Origin: Methanogenium marinum
Lineage (GTDB): Archaea > Halobacteriota > Methanomicrobia > Methanomicrobiales > Methanomicrobiaceae
Direction of reading: 5' to 3'
DNA length: 64,000 bases
NCBI RefSeq assembly: GCF_028912405.1
Contig: NZ_JAKELO010000002.1
Coordinates: 372,001 to 436,000, forward strand
Shown here: in pieces, positions 8,190-17,180 of the stretch
How positions within the stretch are numbered: the first letter of the stretch is position 1
How the letters are laid out: every line of letters begins with the position of its first letter
Notes under the pieces: model-generated
What the model was told of the DNA's origin: nothing
What the model saw: the letters and a program-made list of their open reading frames with translations, nothing else
Database searches by the model: none
Position numbers and translations under genes: made by a program

Positions 8190-9602
8190 ATGCGCCTTTC
8201 ATATCTCGGAAAAAATCACCTGCACTGGTGTGACACCTGTGGAACACCAGTACTGGGGAAAAAATGCAGTTGCGGCACACAAACGCGGGAGGTTGCTATC
8301 ACCCCTCCCGGCGACATCAGGCCGGCATTTGATGACGACATCAAACACATCAATCAGGTATACCACGATCATTTCGGTGCAGACCTTATTCCTGAAGGGC
8401 ATGTTGCCATCCTCAACAAAGTCCCGGATAATGACCGGATGGAAGAGATCGTCATGGGCGGCGCTGTTGTTGGTGCCATCCGGTTCTACCCGGATGAAGA
8501 ACGATGGGAAGCCATGCCACGGCCTGCTGCTGCCCTCTATATGACTCCGTCGAAACGGTATATGGTGGTGGATCCGGGTGCAGAAACCTCCATCAAAACC
8601 AAGGGGGCATCCGTTCTTGCACCCGGCCTTATTTCAATTGAAGAACATATCGAAACGGGTGATGAAGTATTCATCATGTTGCCGGATGGGCGCTGTATCG
8701 GTGTCGGCAGGGCAAAGGTATCTGCTGCCGAGGCAGAGACGATGGAACGCGGCACCATCGCACGGACACGGAAGGGTAAACCCGTCATCTGTGTCCCGAG
8801 AGAGAGAACATGGGAAGATGTGCTCACGGCGAATGAAGAGATTCTCACCAGAATCGAGGACGAGGCAGTCCTCTTTGTCCAGCGCACGATGGAGTCAAAC
8901 CCACTGCCGGCAAATGTATCCTTCTCCGGCGGAAAAGACAGCCTTGCAACTCTTCTGGTGGTCATGAAGGCGGCAGGGAAACTCCCCCTCCTCTTTGCCG
9001 ATACCGGCCTTGAGTTCAAAGAAACCTACAAGAATGTCCAGGATGTAGCAGACCACTACGGCCTCGAGGTGCTCCGGACGGATATGACATCGGAGTTCTG
9101 GGACGAGATGGAGCGGCAGGGCCCGCCCGCAGTCGATGCACGCTGGTGCTGCAAGGTATGCAAACTCCAGCCAATTAAAAAACTGATTGAAGATACATGG
9201 GGAGAGTGCCTCTCATTTATCGGCCAGCGAAAGTATGAATCATTTAAACGGATGAAGAGCCCCCGTGTCTGGAGGAGCAATTTCATACCCTGCCAGCTTT
9301 CGGCAGCACCCATTCAGCACTGGACAGCACTGCATGTCTGGCTCTATATCTTCCGCGAGAATGCGCCGTATAATGTCTTATATTCACGCCGGATTGACCG
9401 AATAGGGTGTTTCATGTGCCCATCGTCAGACTGGGCAACGTTTCGGATGATCATGAAGGACTACCCGGATGAGTGGAAACGGTGGGAAGATGCACTGAAT
9501 CAATACAAAGAAGCGCATGACCTCCCGGATATCTGGGTGGAGAAAGCGCTCTGGCGCAAACGGGGAGACAAAGACTATGACGACGAAAGTAGCTATACTT
9601 GA
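8190..9602 (+). CDS. PUA-domain PP-loop (PAPS-reductase-like) protein
   Basis: A 470-residue protein of the phosphoadenosine-phosphosulfate reductase-like family widespread in methanogens. In order: an N-terminal zinc-ribbon half (CDTCGTPV...CSC, residues 14-30), a PUA-like RNA-binding region around residues 120-195, and a PP-loop ATP-binding domain beginning with SGGKDSLATLL near residue 246. Further cysteines WCCKVCK (near 325) and GCFMCPSSD (near 410) could hold an iron-sulfur cluster. The PUA domain argues for a tRNA/RNA sulfur-transfer or modification role instead of assimilatory sulfate reduction, but the substrate is unknown. Its last 26 bases overlap hisH, so the two are probably co-translated. 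Confidence 0.8.
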   Translation: MRLSYLGKNHLHWCDTCGTPVLGKKCSCGTQTREVAITPPGDIRPAFDDDIKHINQVYHDHFGADLIPEGHVAILNKVPDNDRMEEIVMGGAVVGAIRFYPDEERWEAMPRPAAALYMTPSKRYMVVDPGAETSIKTKGASVLAPGLISIEEHIETGDEVFIMLPDGRCIGVGRAKVSAAEAETMERGTIARTRKGKPVICVPRERTWEDVLTANEEILTRIEDEAVLFVQRTMESNPLPANVSFSGGKDSLATLLVVMKAAGKLPLLFADTGLEFKETYKNVQDVADHYGLEVLRTDMTSEFWDEMERQGPPAVDARWCCKVCKLQPIKKLIEDTWGECLSFIGQRKYESFKRMKSPRVWRSNFIPCQLSAAPIQHWTALHVWLYIFRENAPYNVLYSRRIDRIGCFMCPSSDWATFRMIMKDYPDEWKRWEDALNQYKEAHDLPDIWVEKALWRKRGDKDYDDESSYT

Positions 9603-10182
9603 TTACGGAATCGGAAATCTCCGGAGTGTAAGCCGTGGGATGGAGAAAGCAGGCGTCACACCGGTAATAACAAAGGACACTGCGATTATGATGGAGTGCG
9701 ACGGGGTTGTGCTCCCGGGTGTCGGCGCTTTTTCAGAAGGGATGGATAAGCTGGGTATTCTCCGCGAGGCACTCTGCGAGTACGCAGAAGACCGGCCCGT
9801 CTTAGGTATCTGCCTTGGGATGCAGATGCTTCTTGAAAGAAGTACAGAATTCGGTCTGCACAAAGGGCTGGGACTTGTCCCCGGAGAAGTTCTCCCCTTT
9901 GAAAAGACACCGGGAATGAAAATCCCTCACATGGGATGGAATACCATCCACACCGAACAGCCCTCCCCTCTCTTTGAAGGCATCCCCCAGGAGAGCTATG
10001 TCTACTTTGTCCATTCGTTCTATGCAAAGACCAGCCCTGAGCACACCCTTACCTCCACAGACTATATCTGCAGATTTGCATCCTCAATAGGGAACGGGAA
10101 TGTATACGGCGTCCAGTTTCACCCGGAGAAAAGTGGCGACACCGGCCTTGCAATACTGAAGAACTTTATTTCCCTGCTTTAA
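9577..10182 (+). CDS. hisH: HisH, imidazole glycerol phosphate synthase glutaminase
   Basis: This 201-residue class I glutamine amidotransferase supplies ammonia to HisF in histidine biosynthesis. The oxyanion strand LPGVGAFSEGM, the nucleophile elbow GICLGMQML with its cysteine, and VQFHPEKSGD with the catalytic His and Glu are all visible. I chose the ATG at 9577 (MTTKVAILDYGIGNLRS) because it matches the family N-terminus and has a GGGGAG ribosome binding site upstream; the open frame goes back to 9517 inside the upstream gene. hisF is not adjacent. Confidence 0.95.
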   Translation: MTTKVAILDYGIGNLRSVSRGMEKAGVTPVITKDTAIMMECDGVVLPGVGAFSEGMDKLGILREALCEYAEDRPVLGICLGMQMLLERSTEFGLHKGLGLVPGEVLPFEKTPGMKIPHMGWNTIHTEQPSPLFEGIPQESYVYFVHSFYAKTSPEHTLTSTDYICRFASSIGNGNVYGVQFHPEKSGDTGLAILKNFISLL

Positions 10183-10200
10183 ACGCAGGGCATCTTTTTT
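10172..10200 (+). terminator. hisH terminator hairpin
   Basis: CCCTGC at 10172-10177 pairs with GCAGGG at 10185-10190 around a seven-base loop that contains the hisH stop codon; a run of six T follows at 10195-10200. This is a hairpin plus U-tract that can end the hisH transcript. Confidence 0.55.
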
Positions 10201-10649
10201 CGATTTGTTTCGGATTTTAGCCTTTCCTGCATTGCATCGTATGGTGGCACATTCAAAACGATTTCCCTGCGACACATACCATAGACAGTAAACCTCTCTC
10301 CCCAGCACGACCACAACCGCACTCCTCTTCCGCCTTCCGGAGGAGTCATGAATATGGAGCAGTGTAAGAATGACACCAGGACTACCATTTGAGAACAGAA
10401 CGGGCCCAACGCCGATTCGGATTATAGCCATCTAAACAATTCACCGCCCCCTCCGGTACAAGGCGCATTTCTATGGGGGGCTGTCAGGGGAACCCCCTGA
10501 CGGTGGGGAATCCGTACAGTCCATCCTCAAAACAGTAAACCACCCTCCTCTGCACAACGTTTGAGAGAAAACATCACCAATGACCAGCAGAGACCAGTCC
10601 ATTATGGACGATTATAAAATTCAGAAAAAAATGAGAATAAACATAATTG
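10201..10649. other. Intergenic region with GC-rich hairpin
   Basis: I find no convincing gene here. The main structure is GTCAGGGG-AAC-CCCCTGAC at 10483-10501, just after a run of six G at 10475-10480. The G-run, CTG and C-run order resembles the dispersed repeat at 25358-25427 and 50986-51052, so this may be a diverged copy. It lies between the convergent ends of hisH and the membrane wHTH gene and may serve as a bidirectional terminator. Confidence 0.4.
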
Positions 10650-11348
10650 TTACTGTCTGCGATACATCGCAAACAGTTCTATGAGAAGCATGAGGAAGAT
10701 GACCACAAACCCGCCGCTGAAGAACGTTACCGCAAGGATGTTCGGGCCAATCTCCGGGGGTTCAGGTGCAGACTCCACTGCAGGCGGTGCATCATGCGGT
10801 GTTGCCGCAGGAACCGGGGCAGGCACAGATACCATGCCTCCTTTTTCGGCATTTGTCCCATCTTCTGCTTCTTCAGCAGAGAATGCCGTCATCTGCGCCC
10901 GTGCATCATCAGAGCCTGTGGCCATTTCATATGCCGGCCCTCCATCAGACGCAAACGAGAACATTGGCGCCATTGCAAGAAGCACCAGCGTTGCACATAT
11001 TATCAGCGCAAACAGGGACGTATATTTCAGGAGCAGATCCCGGAGGTTTCCCTTTCCGGGAGACATGATGACAACCTGCTGGCGCACACCGTAGACCTTG
11101 ACCACCCGGCCTTTTTCACTATAGCGGGTGCGCACAATATCAACCAGCCCTGCATCCAGCAGATTTTCAATCTGATATTTCAGGGTCGTAATCGGCTGGC
11201 CGAGACGTTCAGATAACTCGGAGAGGGTAAGTTCATCCTCAGAAAGAGTGGAAAGGACATCACTCGCTGTATTGCTGGCCATCGCCTTTCCAATCTTCTT
11301 TGCCCGTTCGTCACCGGGCTCAAGGACAAGCACTCCCTCTTCGGTCAT
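10650..11348 (-). CDS. Membrane-anchored winged-helix regulator
   Basis: A 232-residue protein with an N-terminal ArsR-like winged helix (about residues 20-95; LSELSERLGQPITTLKYQIE reads as the recognition part), a first membrane segment near 110-128, an extracytoplasmic linker rich in Ala, Pro, Glu and Asp, and a second membrane segment near 203-227 ending in MYRRQ. Such two-helix membrane HTH proteins occur in methanogens with unknown signals. Its start overlaps the alaS stop by four bases, so it is probably translated from the alaS message. The DNA target and ligand are unknown. Confidence 0.75.
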   Translation of the reverse strand: MTEEGVLVLEPGDERAKKIGKAMASNTASDVLSTLSEDELTLSELSERLGQPITTLKYQIENLLDAGLVDIVRTRYSEKGRVVKVYGVRQQVVIMSPGKGNLRDLLLKYTSLFALIICATLVLLAMAPMFSFASDGGPAYEMATGSDDARAQMTAFSAEEAEDGTNAEKGGMVSVPAPVPAATPHDAPPAVESAPEPPEIGPNILAVTFFSGGFVVIFLMLLIELFAMYRRQ

Positions 11349-14086
11349 TTCAGTTGCTCAATAATCATCTGGCGGCCGACGGCAAGTGCCTCATCAAGAG
11401 AATCTGCCGAGGCACCGCTGCCCTGTGCAAGAGAGGGTTTTCCGCCCCCTTTTCCACCAAGTATACCACATACCCGGCGCACAATCTCACCAGCGTTTAC
11501 CTGCTCCACACCGGATGCAACCACAACGTGTACGCGATCTCCAATGCCTGCGAGAAGGGCAACGCCACCTTCGTTTGCATATGCGGTTGCCATCGAAACT
11601 ACCTCTTTGGGAGAGGCGGTTACGGCATGTACCGTAACACTCACACCTGCAATATCTTCTACCGGAATGCTCGCGATCTCCAGTTCGGCGATCTTCTTCT
11701 GCAGGCGCTCGATATCCTTTCTCTGCTCCTTCCACTCAGTGAAGAACCGGTCAACGGATGTTGGGAGATTATCACGCTGAACACTCAGAGTCGCAACCGA
11801 TGCATCAACCAGCCCTTCCAGCCACTGGTTGTATGCAACAGCTGCCATACCAGCAGAGAATTCAAGGCGTTCAATACCATCCTGCACATGCTCCAGCCGC
11901 ATAATCCGCACCGAACCAATCTGGCCGGTACTGCTGCAGTGTGTACCTGCACAGGCCTGCACATCGCCTGCCACCCGGACGATACGAATGCGGGAACCCG
12001 GGGGTACACCACCCTGATACAGGTCAAATCCATATTTTTGCTCTGCTGTGGTTCGGTTTTCCCAATTGATACGCACCGGGATGTCGTTTAGCACCATTCG
12101 GTTTGCAGCATTCTCAATCAGCTTCAGTTCGTTCTCTGATATGTGACGGAAATGCCGAATATCAAGGCGTGAACTATCAACTCCTTTCTGGGCGCCTGCC
12201 TGATGGATATGCGGGCCAAGCACCTCTTTTGCTGCATGCAGCAGGACATGAGTTCCGGTGTGATGACGCATCATCGTTTTCCGGCGATCTTCATCAACCA
12301 TTCCTTTGATATTTTCGCCACGTTTGAGTGATTCACCGGTGATATGATGCACAATCACATTACCAATCTTCACAACATGGTCAACCTTGTTGATCCCCTC
12401 TTCAGAGACAATTTTACCAACATCTGCCGGTTGTCCACCGCCCTCCGGGTAAAAGAGCGTCTGATCAAGCACCAGATATTCATCAAACTGGTCGAGCACC
12501 ATGGCATCAAAATCGGTCGCCTGCGGGAGGTCGTAATACAGCATCTTTGTGGCAGGCAGAGCCTCAATCCTCTCACGGATTGCAGCGTACGGGTCCTCTG
12601 CATCCCCGGATTCCTCAGATTCTGAATGCACATCTGCAATTAGGGAATAGAAATTATCCGGCAGTTCCACGCCTGCACCCTCTTTTTCAGCGATGTCACG
12701 CACGATCTCAGGCGGAATGCCGTGGGAATCATACAGCTTAATCAGTTCATCAAGAGGGATGGGCAGATTCTTCTGTTTATAGGCCCGCGCAGCCTTCTGA
12801 ACAATTCTGCCCCCACGTTCCATCGTAAGAGCATACTTCTCCTCCTCATTTTTGATTATTTCCCGAACAACATTTATTTCCTGTTCAAAAGAGGACATAC
12901 CAATTTTCTGCATCTGGAATTCAATGAGGTCAGCAAGATTTTCGTCCATATCGATCTCATTCATCATCCGCAGCGTCCGCCTGAGCACCAGACGGGCCAG
13001 ATACCCTTCCTGTGCATTGGACGGCACAATACAGTCCCCGAGCATGAAAGCAAGGCACCGGGTATGGTCAGCAATCGCATAGATACGCTCAATAGGAGCA
13101 ATCATGTCCTGCAGTTTCTGATACGGCACACCGATATTCTCTGCCACCGTCTTTCGCATCTCATAGAGATTGGAACCGGTGATATCCATGAGCCCTGCAT
13201 ACTTTGCATTCAGCGCGAGAATACGGGTAAATTCGGCGTTATTGAGGAGAGTAGTGAGGTTTGCAGACTCAATCAGACGGCTAATGAGTTCAGGGAAAAC
13301 TGCATCATAGACCGTAGGACTGCCCTGCGACGCCCACACCATACGTTCCAGACCATATCCGGTATCAACAATCCGCAGATCCATCGGGTAATAGGGCACA
13401 CCATCCATATCAACCGGTTTCCTGCCGTTGTCACGTTTTGTCATGCTCATAAAGACAAGGGTTGCCACTTCGAGCCCACCAATGAGCACCTCCACACTGG
13501 GACCGGCATTGCCGCCGCCAATCCATGGATGTTCTTTGTATGTCACCCGGTTCAGGTCAGCCCCGACAGACGCGAGAAACCCGTCACAGAGGCGGACAGT
13601 ATCATCCTTCCAGTATATATTATTCTCATCCGTGTTGAACGCATGATGCGCCATCATCTCAAACGTGGTCAGATGACGGCCTGAGCGCCCCACCGAATCG
13701 AGATCATTTAACCGGATACAGGGCTGGGATATGGTCAGTGGATTTGCGGGTGGTGGCACCTCACCATTGGTCACATACGGCTGGAAATCAGCAATGGACG
13801 CGATTGTAAGATAAATATCATCACGCCAGCGGGCAGCAACCGGATAGCGCCCGATTCGTGTATGGCCATTCTGTTCAAAAAACCGGAGAAATGCTTCACG
13901 CATCTCATCAATGGTATGAGGAGAGAAAATGGGGTTGCCGATGAATGAATAAGGTTCACACGGTGCATCGCCACAGTATTCACGCTCAGGGTCCCGTGTC
14001 CAGAACGCTGAACCACAGGCCTTACATATCTTCCTGACCAGACCGTTCTCTTTGAAATATTCAAGCTGGTATTCTTCCTCGAGCAT
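11345..14086 (-). CDS. alaS: Alanyl-tRNA synthetase, archaeal type
   Basis: A 913-residue synthetase that charges tRNA-Ala. The N-terminal zinc-like cysteine block (ICKACGSAFWTRD and YCGDAPC) before the class II catalytic core marks the archaeal form. The editing domain shows HHTGTHVLLHAA near residue 608 and CAGTHCSSTGQIG near 710, and the C-terminal DHHA1-like domain ends with the GGKGGGKPSLAQGSG motif that deacylates Ser-tRNA-Ala. It has its own promoter-like sequence upstream (ACTATATG near 14130) and overlaps the membrane wHTH gene at its end. Confidence 0.97.
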   Translation of the reverse strand: MLEEEYQLEYFKENGLVRKICKACGSAFWTRDPEREYCGDAPCEPYSFIGNPIFSPHTIDEMREAFLRFFEQNGHTRIGRYPVAARWRDDIYLTIASIADFQPYVTNGEVPPPANPLTISQPCIRLNDLDSVGRSGRHLTTFEMMAHHAFNTDENNIYWKDDTVRLCDGFLASVGADLNRVTYKEHPWIGGGNAGPSVEVLIGGLEVATLVFMSMTKRDNGRKPVDMDGVPYYPMDLRIVDTGYGLERMVWASQGSPTVYDAVFPELISRLIESANLTTLLNNAEFTRILALNAKYAGLMDITGSNLYEMRKTVAENIGVPYQKLQDMIAPIERIYAIADHTRCLAFMLGDCIVPSNAQEGYLARLVLRRTLRMMNEIDMDENLADLIEFQMQKIGMSSFEQEINVVREIIKNEEEKYALTMERGGRIVQKAARAYKQKNLPIPLDELIKLYDSHGIPPEIVRDIAEKEGAGVELPDNFYSLIADVHSESEESGDAEDPYAAIRERIEALPATKMLYYDLPQATDFDAMVLDQFDEYLVLDQTLFYPEGGGQPADVGKIVSEEGINKVDHVVKIGNVIVHHITGESLKRGENIKGMVDEDRRKTMMRHHTGTHVLLHAAKEVLGPHIHQAGAQKGVDSSRLDIRHFRHISENELKLIENAANRMVLNDIPVRINWENRTTAEQKYGFDLYQGGVPPGSRIRIVRVAGDVQACAGTHCSSTGQIGSVRIMRLEHVQDGIERLEFSAGMAAVAYNQWLEGLVDASVATLSVQRDNLPTSVDRFFTEWKEQRKDIERLQKKIAELEIASIPVEDIAGVSVTVHAVTASPKEVVSMATAYANEGGVALLAGIGDRVHVVVASGVEQVNAGEIVRRVCGILGGKGGGKPSLAQGSGASADSLDEALAVGRQMIIEQLK

Positions 14087-14155
14087 GGGTAATCACAATA
14101 TCCTGATTATAATAGTCGCCACGGGATTTCATATAGTGTTTGTTTCTCACGTTTT

Positions 14156-14440
14156 TCAGATCAGATCATGGTACCACTCATCACGCGGTACAATCGTTCC
14201 AAGCGCTTTTGCCGTCCTGTACGCAAGAATATGCCAGCACTGCAGCCCCCGGTACGTGAAGTCACCACAGGTGCAGAATTCCTCATCCACAACATATGTA
14301 TCAGTGGTACCAATGACAACACAAAAGTCACGGTACTGAATAACCTGCCCGTTTTCTGCAGCAAAAACAGCCTTCTCTCCTTTGGCGCCATAGAGGCGAC
14401 ATACCTCTGATGTCACCTCATCTGCGTCACTACCGCCCAT
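14156..14440 (-). CDS. SWIM zinc-finger protein
   Basis: A 94-residue protein with a SWIM zinc finger, pattern CxCx(n)CxH, read as CTCGDFTYRGLQCWHILA near residues 57-74. SWIM domains bind zinc and mediate DNA or protein contacts; small stand-alone SWIM proteins are common in archaea and mostly uncharacterised. The start overlaps the stop of the Nif3 family gene by one base, so the pair forms an operon. Confidence 0.75.
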   Translation of the reverse strand: MGGSDADEVTSEVCRLYGAKGEKAVFAAENGQVIQYRDFCVVIGTTDTYVVDEEFCTCGDFTYRGLQCWHILAYRTAKALGTIVPRDEWYHDLI

Positions 14441-15144
14441 CAGTGCTGCACCATTGCAGGGATGTCTTCAAAAAAAGTCCACCCCATTCGCATGGCAAGC
14501 ATCCGCATTCCCGGCGCTTCAGTTGCATAATGGGTGGATTCAATGAGAGGAATTCCTGAAGAACGGATGACACTATGTTTCAGTTCAGCCGAGAGAAATG
14601 CCTCTGCACCCTGCGCCTCAGCCTCACATATATGGCCATAGGAAAAGCATGAACCTCCGGCAACGGCAAGGCGGCAGGGCACACGCACATCCCCGTACAC
14701 ACGGAGGGGCGCACCCAAAAGGTCTGCCACTTTATCCAGGGAAAGGGTGAGTGTGCCAATGACACCCAGGGAAAGGGGGATTATATCGGTGAGATGGAGT
14801 GTCTCTGCCAGCGCATCATTGATGCCACCCTCTGCATGGTCAAAATTGGTGTGCATCACGTAGATGTTCAGCCCTGCGGCAAGTGCTGTACCAATAACCC
14901 GCCCGGATTCTCCCCCAATTCTGGTGAGTGGATCCCACAGGGGTGTGTGATGCACAACAAGCATATCAGCTCCCTTTGCAACCGCTGCACGGACCACAGA
15001 AAGTGTCGCATCAAGAGCGCAGCACACCAAATTCACCTCTTCATTCCCTTCAATAATAAGGCCGATTCTGCCACAATCAAACTCTTCTGCAAGCTCCGGC
15101 GGCGCAATCTCTTCAAGCATTGCAATAAAATCAGCGATCTGCAT
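14440..15144 (-). CDS. Nif3-like dinuclear metal-centre protein
   Basis: A 234-residue protein of the Nif3/YbgI (GTP cyclohydrolase I type 2) family. Metal-ligand motifs are visible: VVHHTPLWDP near residue 63, MHTNFDHAEGGIN near 95 and HYATEAPGM near 210. The biochemical function of the family is unresolved. The start is put at the ATG at 15144 (MQIADFIAMLEEIAP), which fits the family; a further ATG at 15165 is possible. No ribosome binding site precedes it, and a TTTATT element lies about 28 bases upstream, consistent with a leaderless message. Confidence 0.85.
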   Translation of the reverse strand: MQIADFIAMLEEIAPPELAEEFDCGRIGLIIEGNEEVNLVCCALDATLSVVRAAVAKGADMLVVHHTPLWDPLTRIGGESGRVIGTALAAGLNIYVMHTNFDHAEGGINDALAETLHLTDIIPLSLGVIGTLTLSLDKVADLLGAPLRVYGDVRVPCRLAVAGGSCFSYGHICEAEAQGAEAFLSAELKHSVIRSSGIPLIESTHYATEAPGMRMLAMRMGWTFFEDIPAMVQH

Positions 15145-15288
15145 AGCGAATACGTAGAGAAACAACCGGGAATAAAGGTATGGATTAGGAAGGGAGGGAA
15201 CAGGGAGATAAAGTCGCCAAAATAACTACAATATCACCCCCAGTAATTAAAGCAAGCATTAATTATGCACTATAGCATATCATTGATT

Positions 15289-16797
15289 ATGGAAAAGACC
15301 ATTGAACTCATCAACACCCGCATTCGTGATGGAAATGCACGGGCCGTCAGGGCAGATCAGATGCCGGACATTGTTGATGAACTGGGCGTGGCAGGCGCAC
15401 TCAGAGAAGTCGACGTGGTAACGACCGGCACATTCGGTGCCATGTGCTCCTCCGGTGCATTCTTCAACTTCGGCCATTCTGACCCCCCCATACGAATGGA
15501 GAAGGTATGGATGAACGACGTTGAGGCATATGCCGGCATTGCAGCAGTAGACGCCTACCTTGGTGCCACCCAAAAATCAGAGACACAGGGCATCTCTTAT
15601 GGTGGCGCCCATGTGCTCGAGGACCTTGTTGCAGGAAATTCTGTCCGACTGCGTGCACAGTCAAAAGGGACAGACTGCTACCCACGGAAAACGCTGGAGA
15701 TTGATCTGACCCTTGAAGATATGAACCAGGCCACCATGGTCAATCCGCGCAACTCCTATCAGTCATATGTGGCAGCAGCCAACACCACTGACCGGACACT
15801 CTATACCTATATGGGCACATTGCTCCCGAACGCAGGAAATGTGTCATACTCTGGTGCAGGATGTCTTTCTCCCATTCCCAATGACCCCGGCCTGCGCATC
15901 ATCGGCAGCGGCGTCCCGATATTCCTCTGCGGCGCAGAGGGTATGATCATCGGGGAAGGTACCCAGGCATCGCCCGGCAACGGTTTTGCCACCCTGATGA
16001 CGACCGGAAATATGAACGATATGTCCACCGATTTCCTCCGGGCTGCCACTTTCAAGGGGTATAACAGCACGCTCTATGTCGGCCTCGGAGTCCCCATTCC
16101 CGTTCTCGATGAAGATGTGGTGCGCCGGACTGCTGTCCGTGACGAAGACCTGAAGACCACAATTGCAGATTACGGCGTCCCCAGCCGCGACCGTCCCACC
16201 CTGCGTGAAGTCACCTATGCCGAACTCAAGTGCGGTCATGTAGAGATGGACGGCGAGGAAGTGAAGACATCGTCTCTTTCGTCCTACAAGAAAGCGCTTG
16301 AAGTCGCAGATGAACTGAAATCATGGGTCGAGAGTGGAAAAATGGAGCTCGCCCTCCCCACACGCAGAATAAACACGGAAAAAACGTCACGCCCGATGCG
16401 CGACCGGGCACGTGCACCCCAGGTCCGTGACATCATGAACACGAGCCTTGTTACCATCAGCGAAGATGAGGACATCCGGACGGCAGCAAAACGACTGCTC
16501 AGAGGGGGAACCAATCATCTCCCGGTGCTTGACGGCGCAAACCGGTTGGTTGGTATTGTCACCACCTTTGACATCTCTAAGGCTGTGGCATCCAACGGGA
16601 AGGGAGAGACGGTGAAAGACATCATGACAAAACGGGTGGTATATACGTCACCTGCTGAGGCAGTGGATGTGGCCACCCATAAACTGGAGAGAAACAATAT
16701 CAGTGCCCTTCCGGTTGTAGACGAAAGCGGCAAACTGGTAGGAATACTGTCAGCAATTGATCTGAGCAAACTCTTTGAACGGGGGTGGAAGCAATGA
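15289..16797 (+). CDS. Homocysteine biosynthesis protein (COG1900/DUF39) with CBS pair
   Basis: A COG1900 protein, homologous to Methanosarcina acetivorans MA1821, which is required to make homocysteine from aspartate semialdehyde and sulfide. The first about 370 residues form the DUF39 domain, with MCSSGAFFNFGHSDPP near residue 44; about 130 C-terminal residues form two CBS motifs (RDIMNTSLVTISEDEDIRTA and KDIMTKRVVYTSPAEAVDVA), which usually sense nucleotides. I place the start at 15289 (MEKTIELINTR); an ATG at 15265 is an alternative. No ribosome binding site is seen. The next gene overlaps by four bases. Confidence 0.88.
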   Translation: MEKTIELINTRIRDGNARAVRADQMPDIVDELGVAGALREVDVVTTGTFGAMCSSGAFFNFGHSDPPIRMEKVWMNDVEAYAGIAAVDAYLGATQKSETQGISYGGAHVLEDLVAGNSVRLRAQSKGTDCYPRKTLEIDLTLEDMNQATMVNPRNSYQSYVAAANTTDRTLYTYMGTLLPNAGNVSYSGAGCLSPIPNDPGLRIIGSGVPIFLCGAEGMIIGEGTQASPGNGFATLMTTGNMNDMSTDFLRAATFKGYNSTLYVGLGVPIPVLDEDVVRRTAVRDEDLKTTIADYGVPSRDRPTLREVTYAELKCGHVEMDGEEVKTSSLSSYKKALEVADELKSWVESGKMELALPTRRINTEKTSRPMRDRARAPQVRDIMNTSLVTISEDEDIRTAAKRLLRGGTNHLPVLDGANRLVGIVTTFDISKAVASNGKGETVKDIMTKRVVYTSPAEAVDVATHKLERNNISALPVVDESGKLVGILSAIDLSKLFERGWKQ

Positions 16798-17180
16798 AAC
16801 TCTTAGTCACATTTTCCAAAAAAGGCGGCAAACAGCCCCTCATTGCGCAGACTGTGAAAGATACTGGCGTTCTAATCAATGTAGAGCGGGCATTTATTGA
16901 TTCAAACGAAGGTGAGGTCTTAATCGACATCCCTGACAAAGATACGAAGGTCATCTGTGATGCAATGGAGAAGGCAGGCGCACGCGTGAAACAGATGGAA
17001 GACTCCGTCATCAGAGATGAGTCTGAGTGCGTAAACTGCGGTGCATGCATCAGTGTCTGCCCACAGGACGTGCTCTCCTTTGATGAGACATGGACCCTCT
17101 GTGTAGACGGTTCGAAGTGTGTCCTCTGCGGCAAATGTGTGGATGCCTGCCCCCACCAGGCGCTTTCACTGCTCCCATGA
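16794..17180 (+). CDS. NIL-domain 4Fe-4S ferredoxin of homocysteine synthesis
   Basis: A 128-residue protein with an N-terminal NIL (ACT-like) domain of about 75 residues and a ferredoxin domain with two [4Fe-4S] motifs, CVNCGACISVCPQ and CVLCGKCVDACPH. It is the homolog of M. acetivorans MA1822, partner of the COG1900 protein in building the homocysteine thiol, probably as sulfur or electron carrier. The ATG at 16794 overlaps the upstream stop (ATGA); an in-frame GTG at 16785 is less likely. The stop overlaps the next gene in the same way. Confidence 0.9.
   Translation: MKLLVTFSKKGGKQPLIAQTVKDTGVLINVERAFIDSNEGEVLIDIPDKDTKVICDAMEKAGARVKQMEDSVIRDESECVNCGACISVCPQDVLSFDETWTLCVDGSKCVLCGKCVDACPHQALSLLP

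Noticed and set aside
10084..10431. 115-codon minus-strand frame over the hisH end
   Set aside because: It overlaps the hisH coding end and terminator and shows no recognisable motif or start signal.
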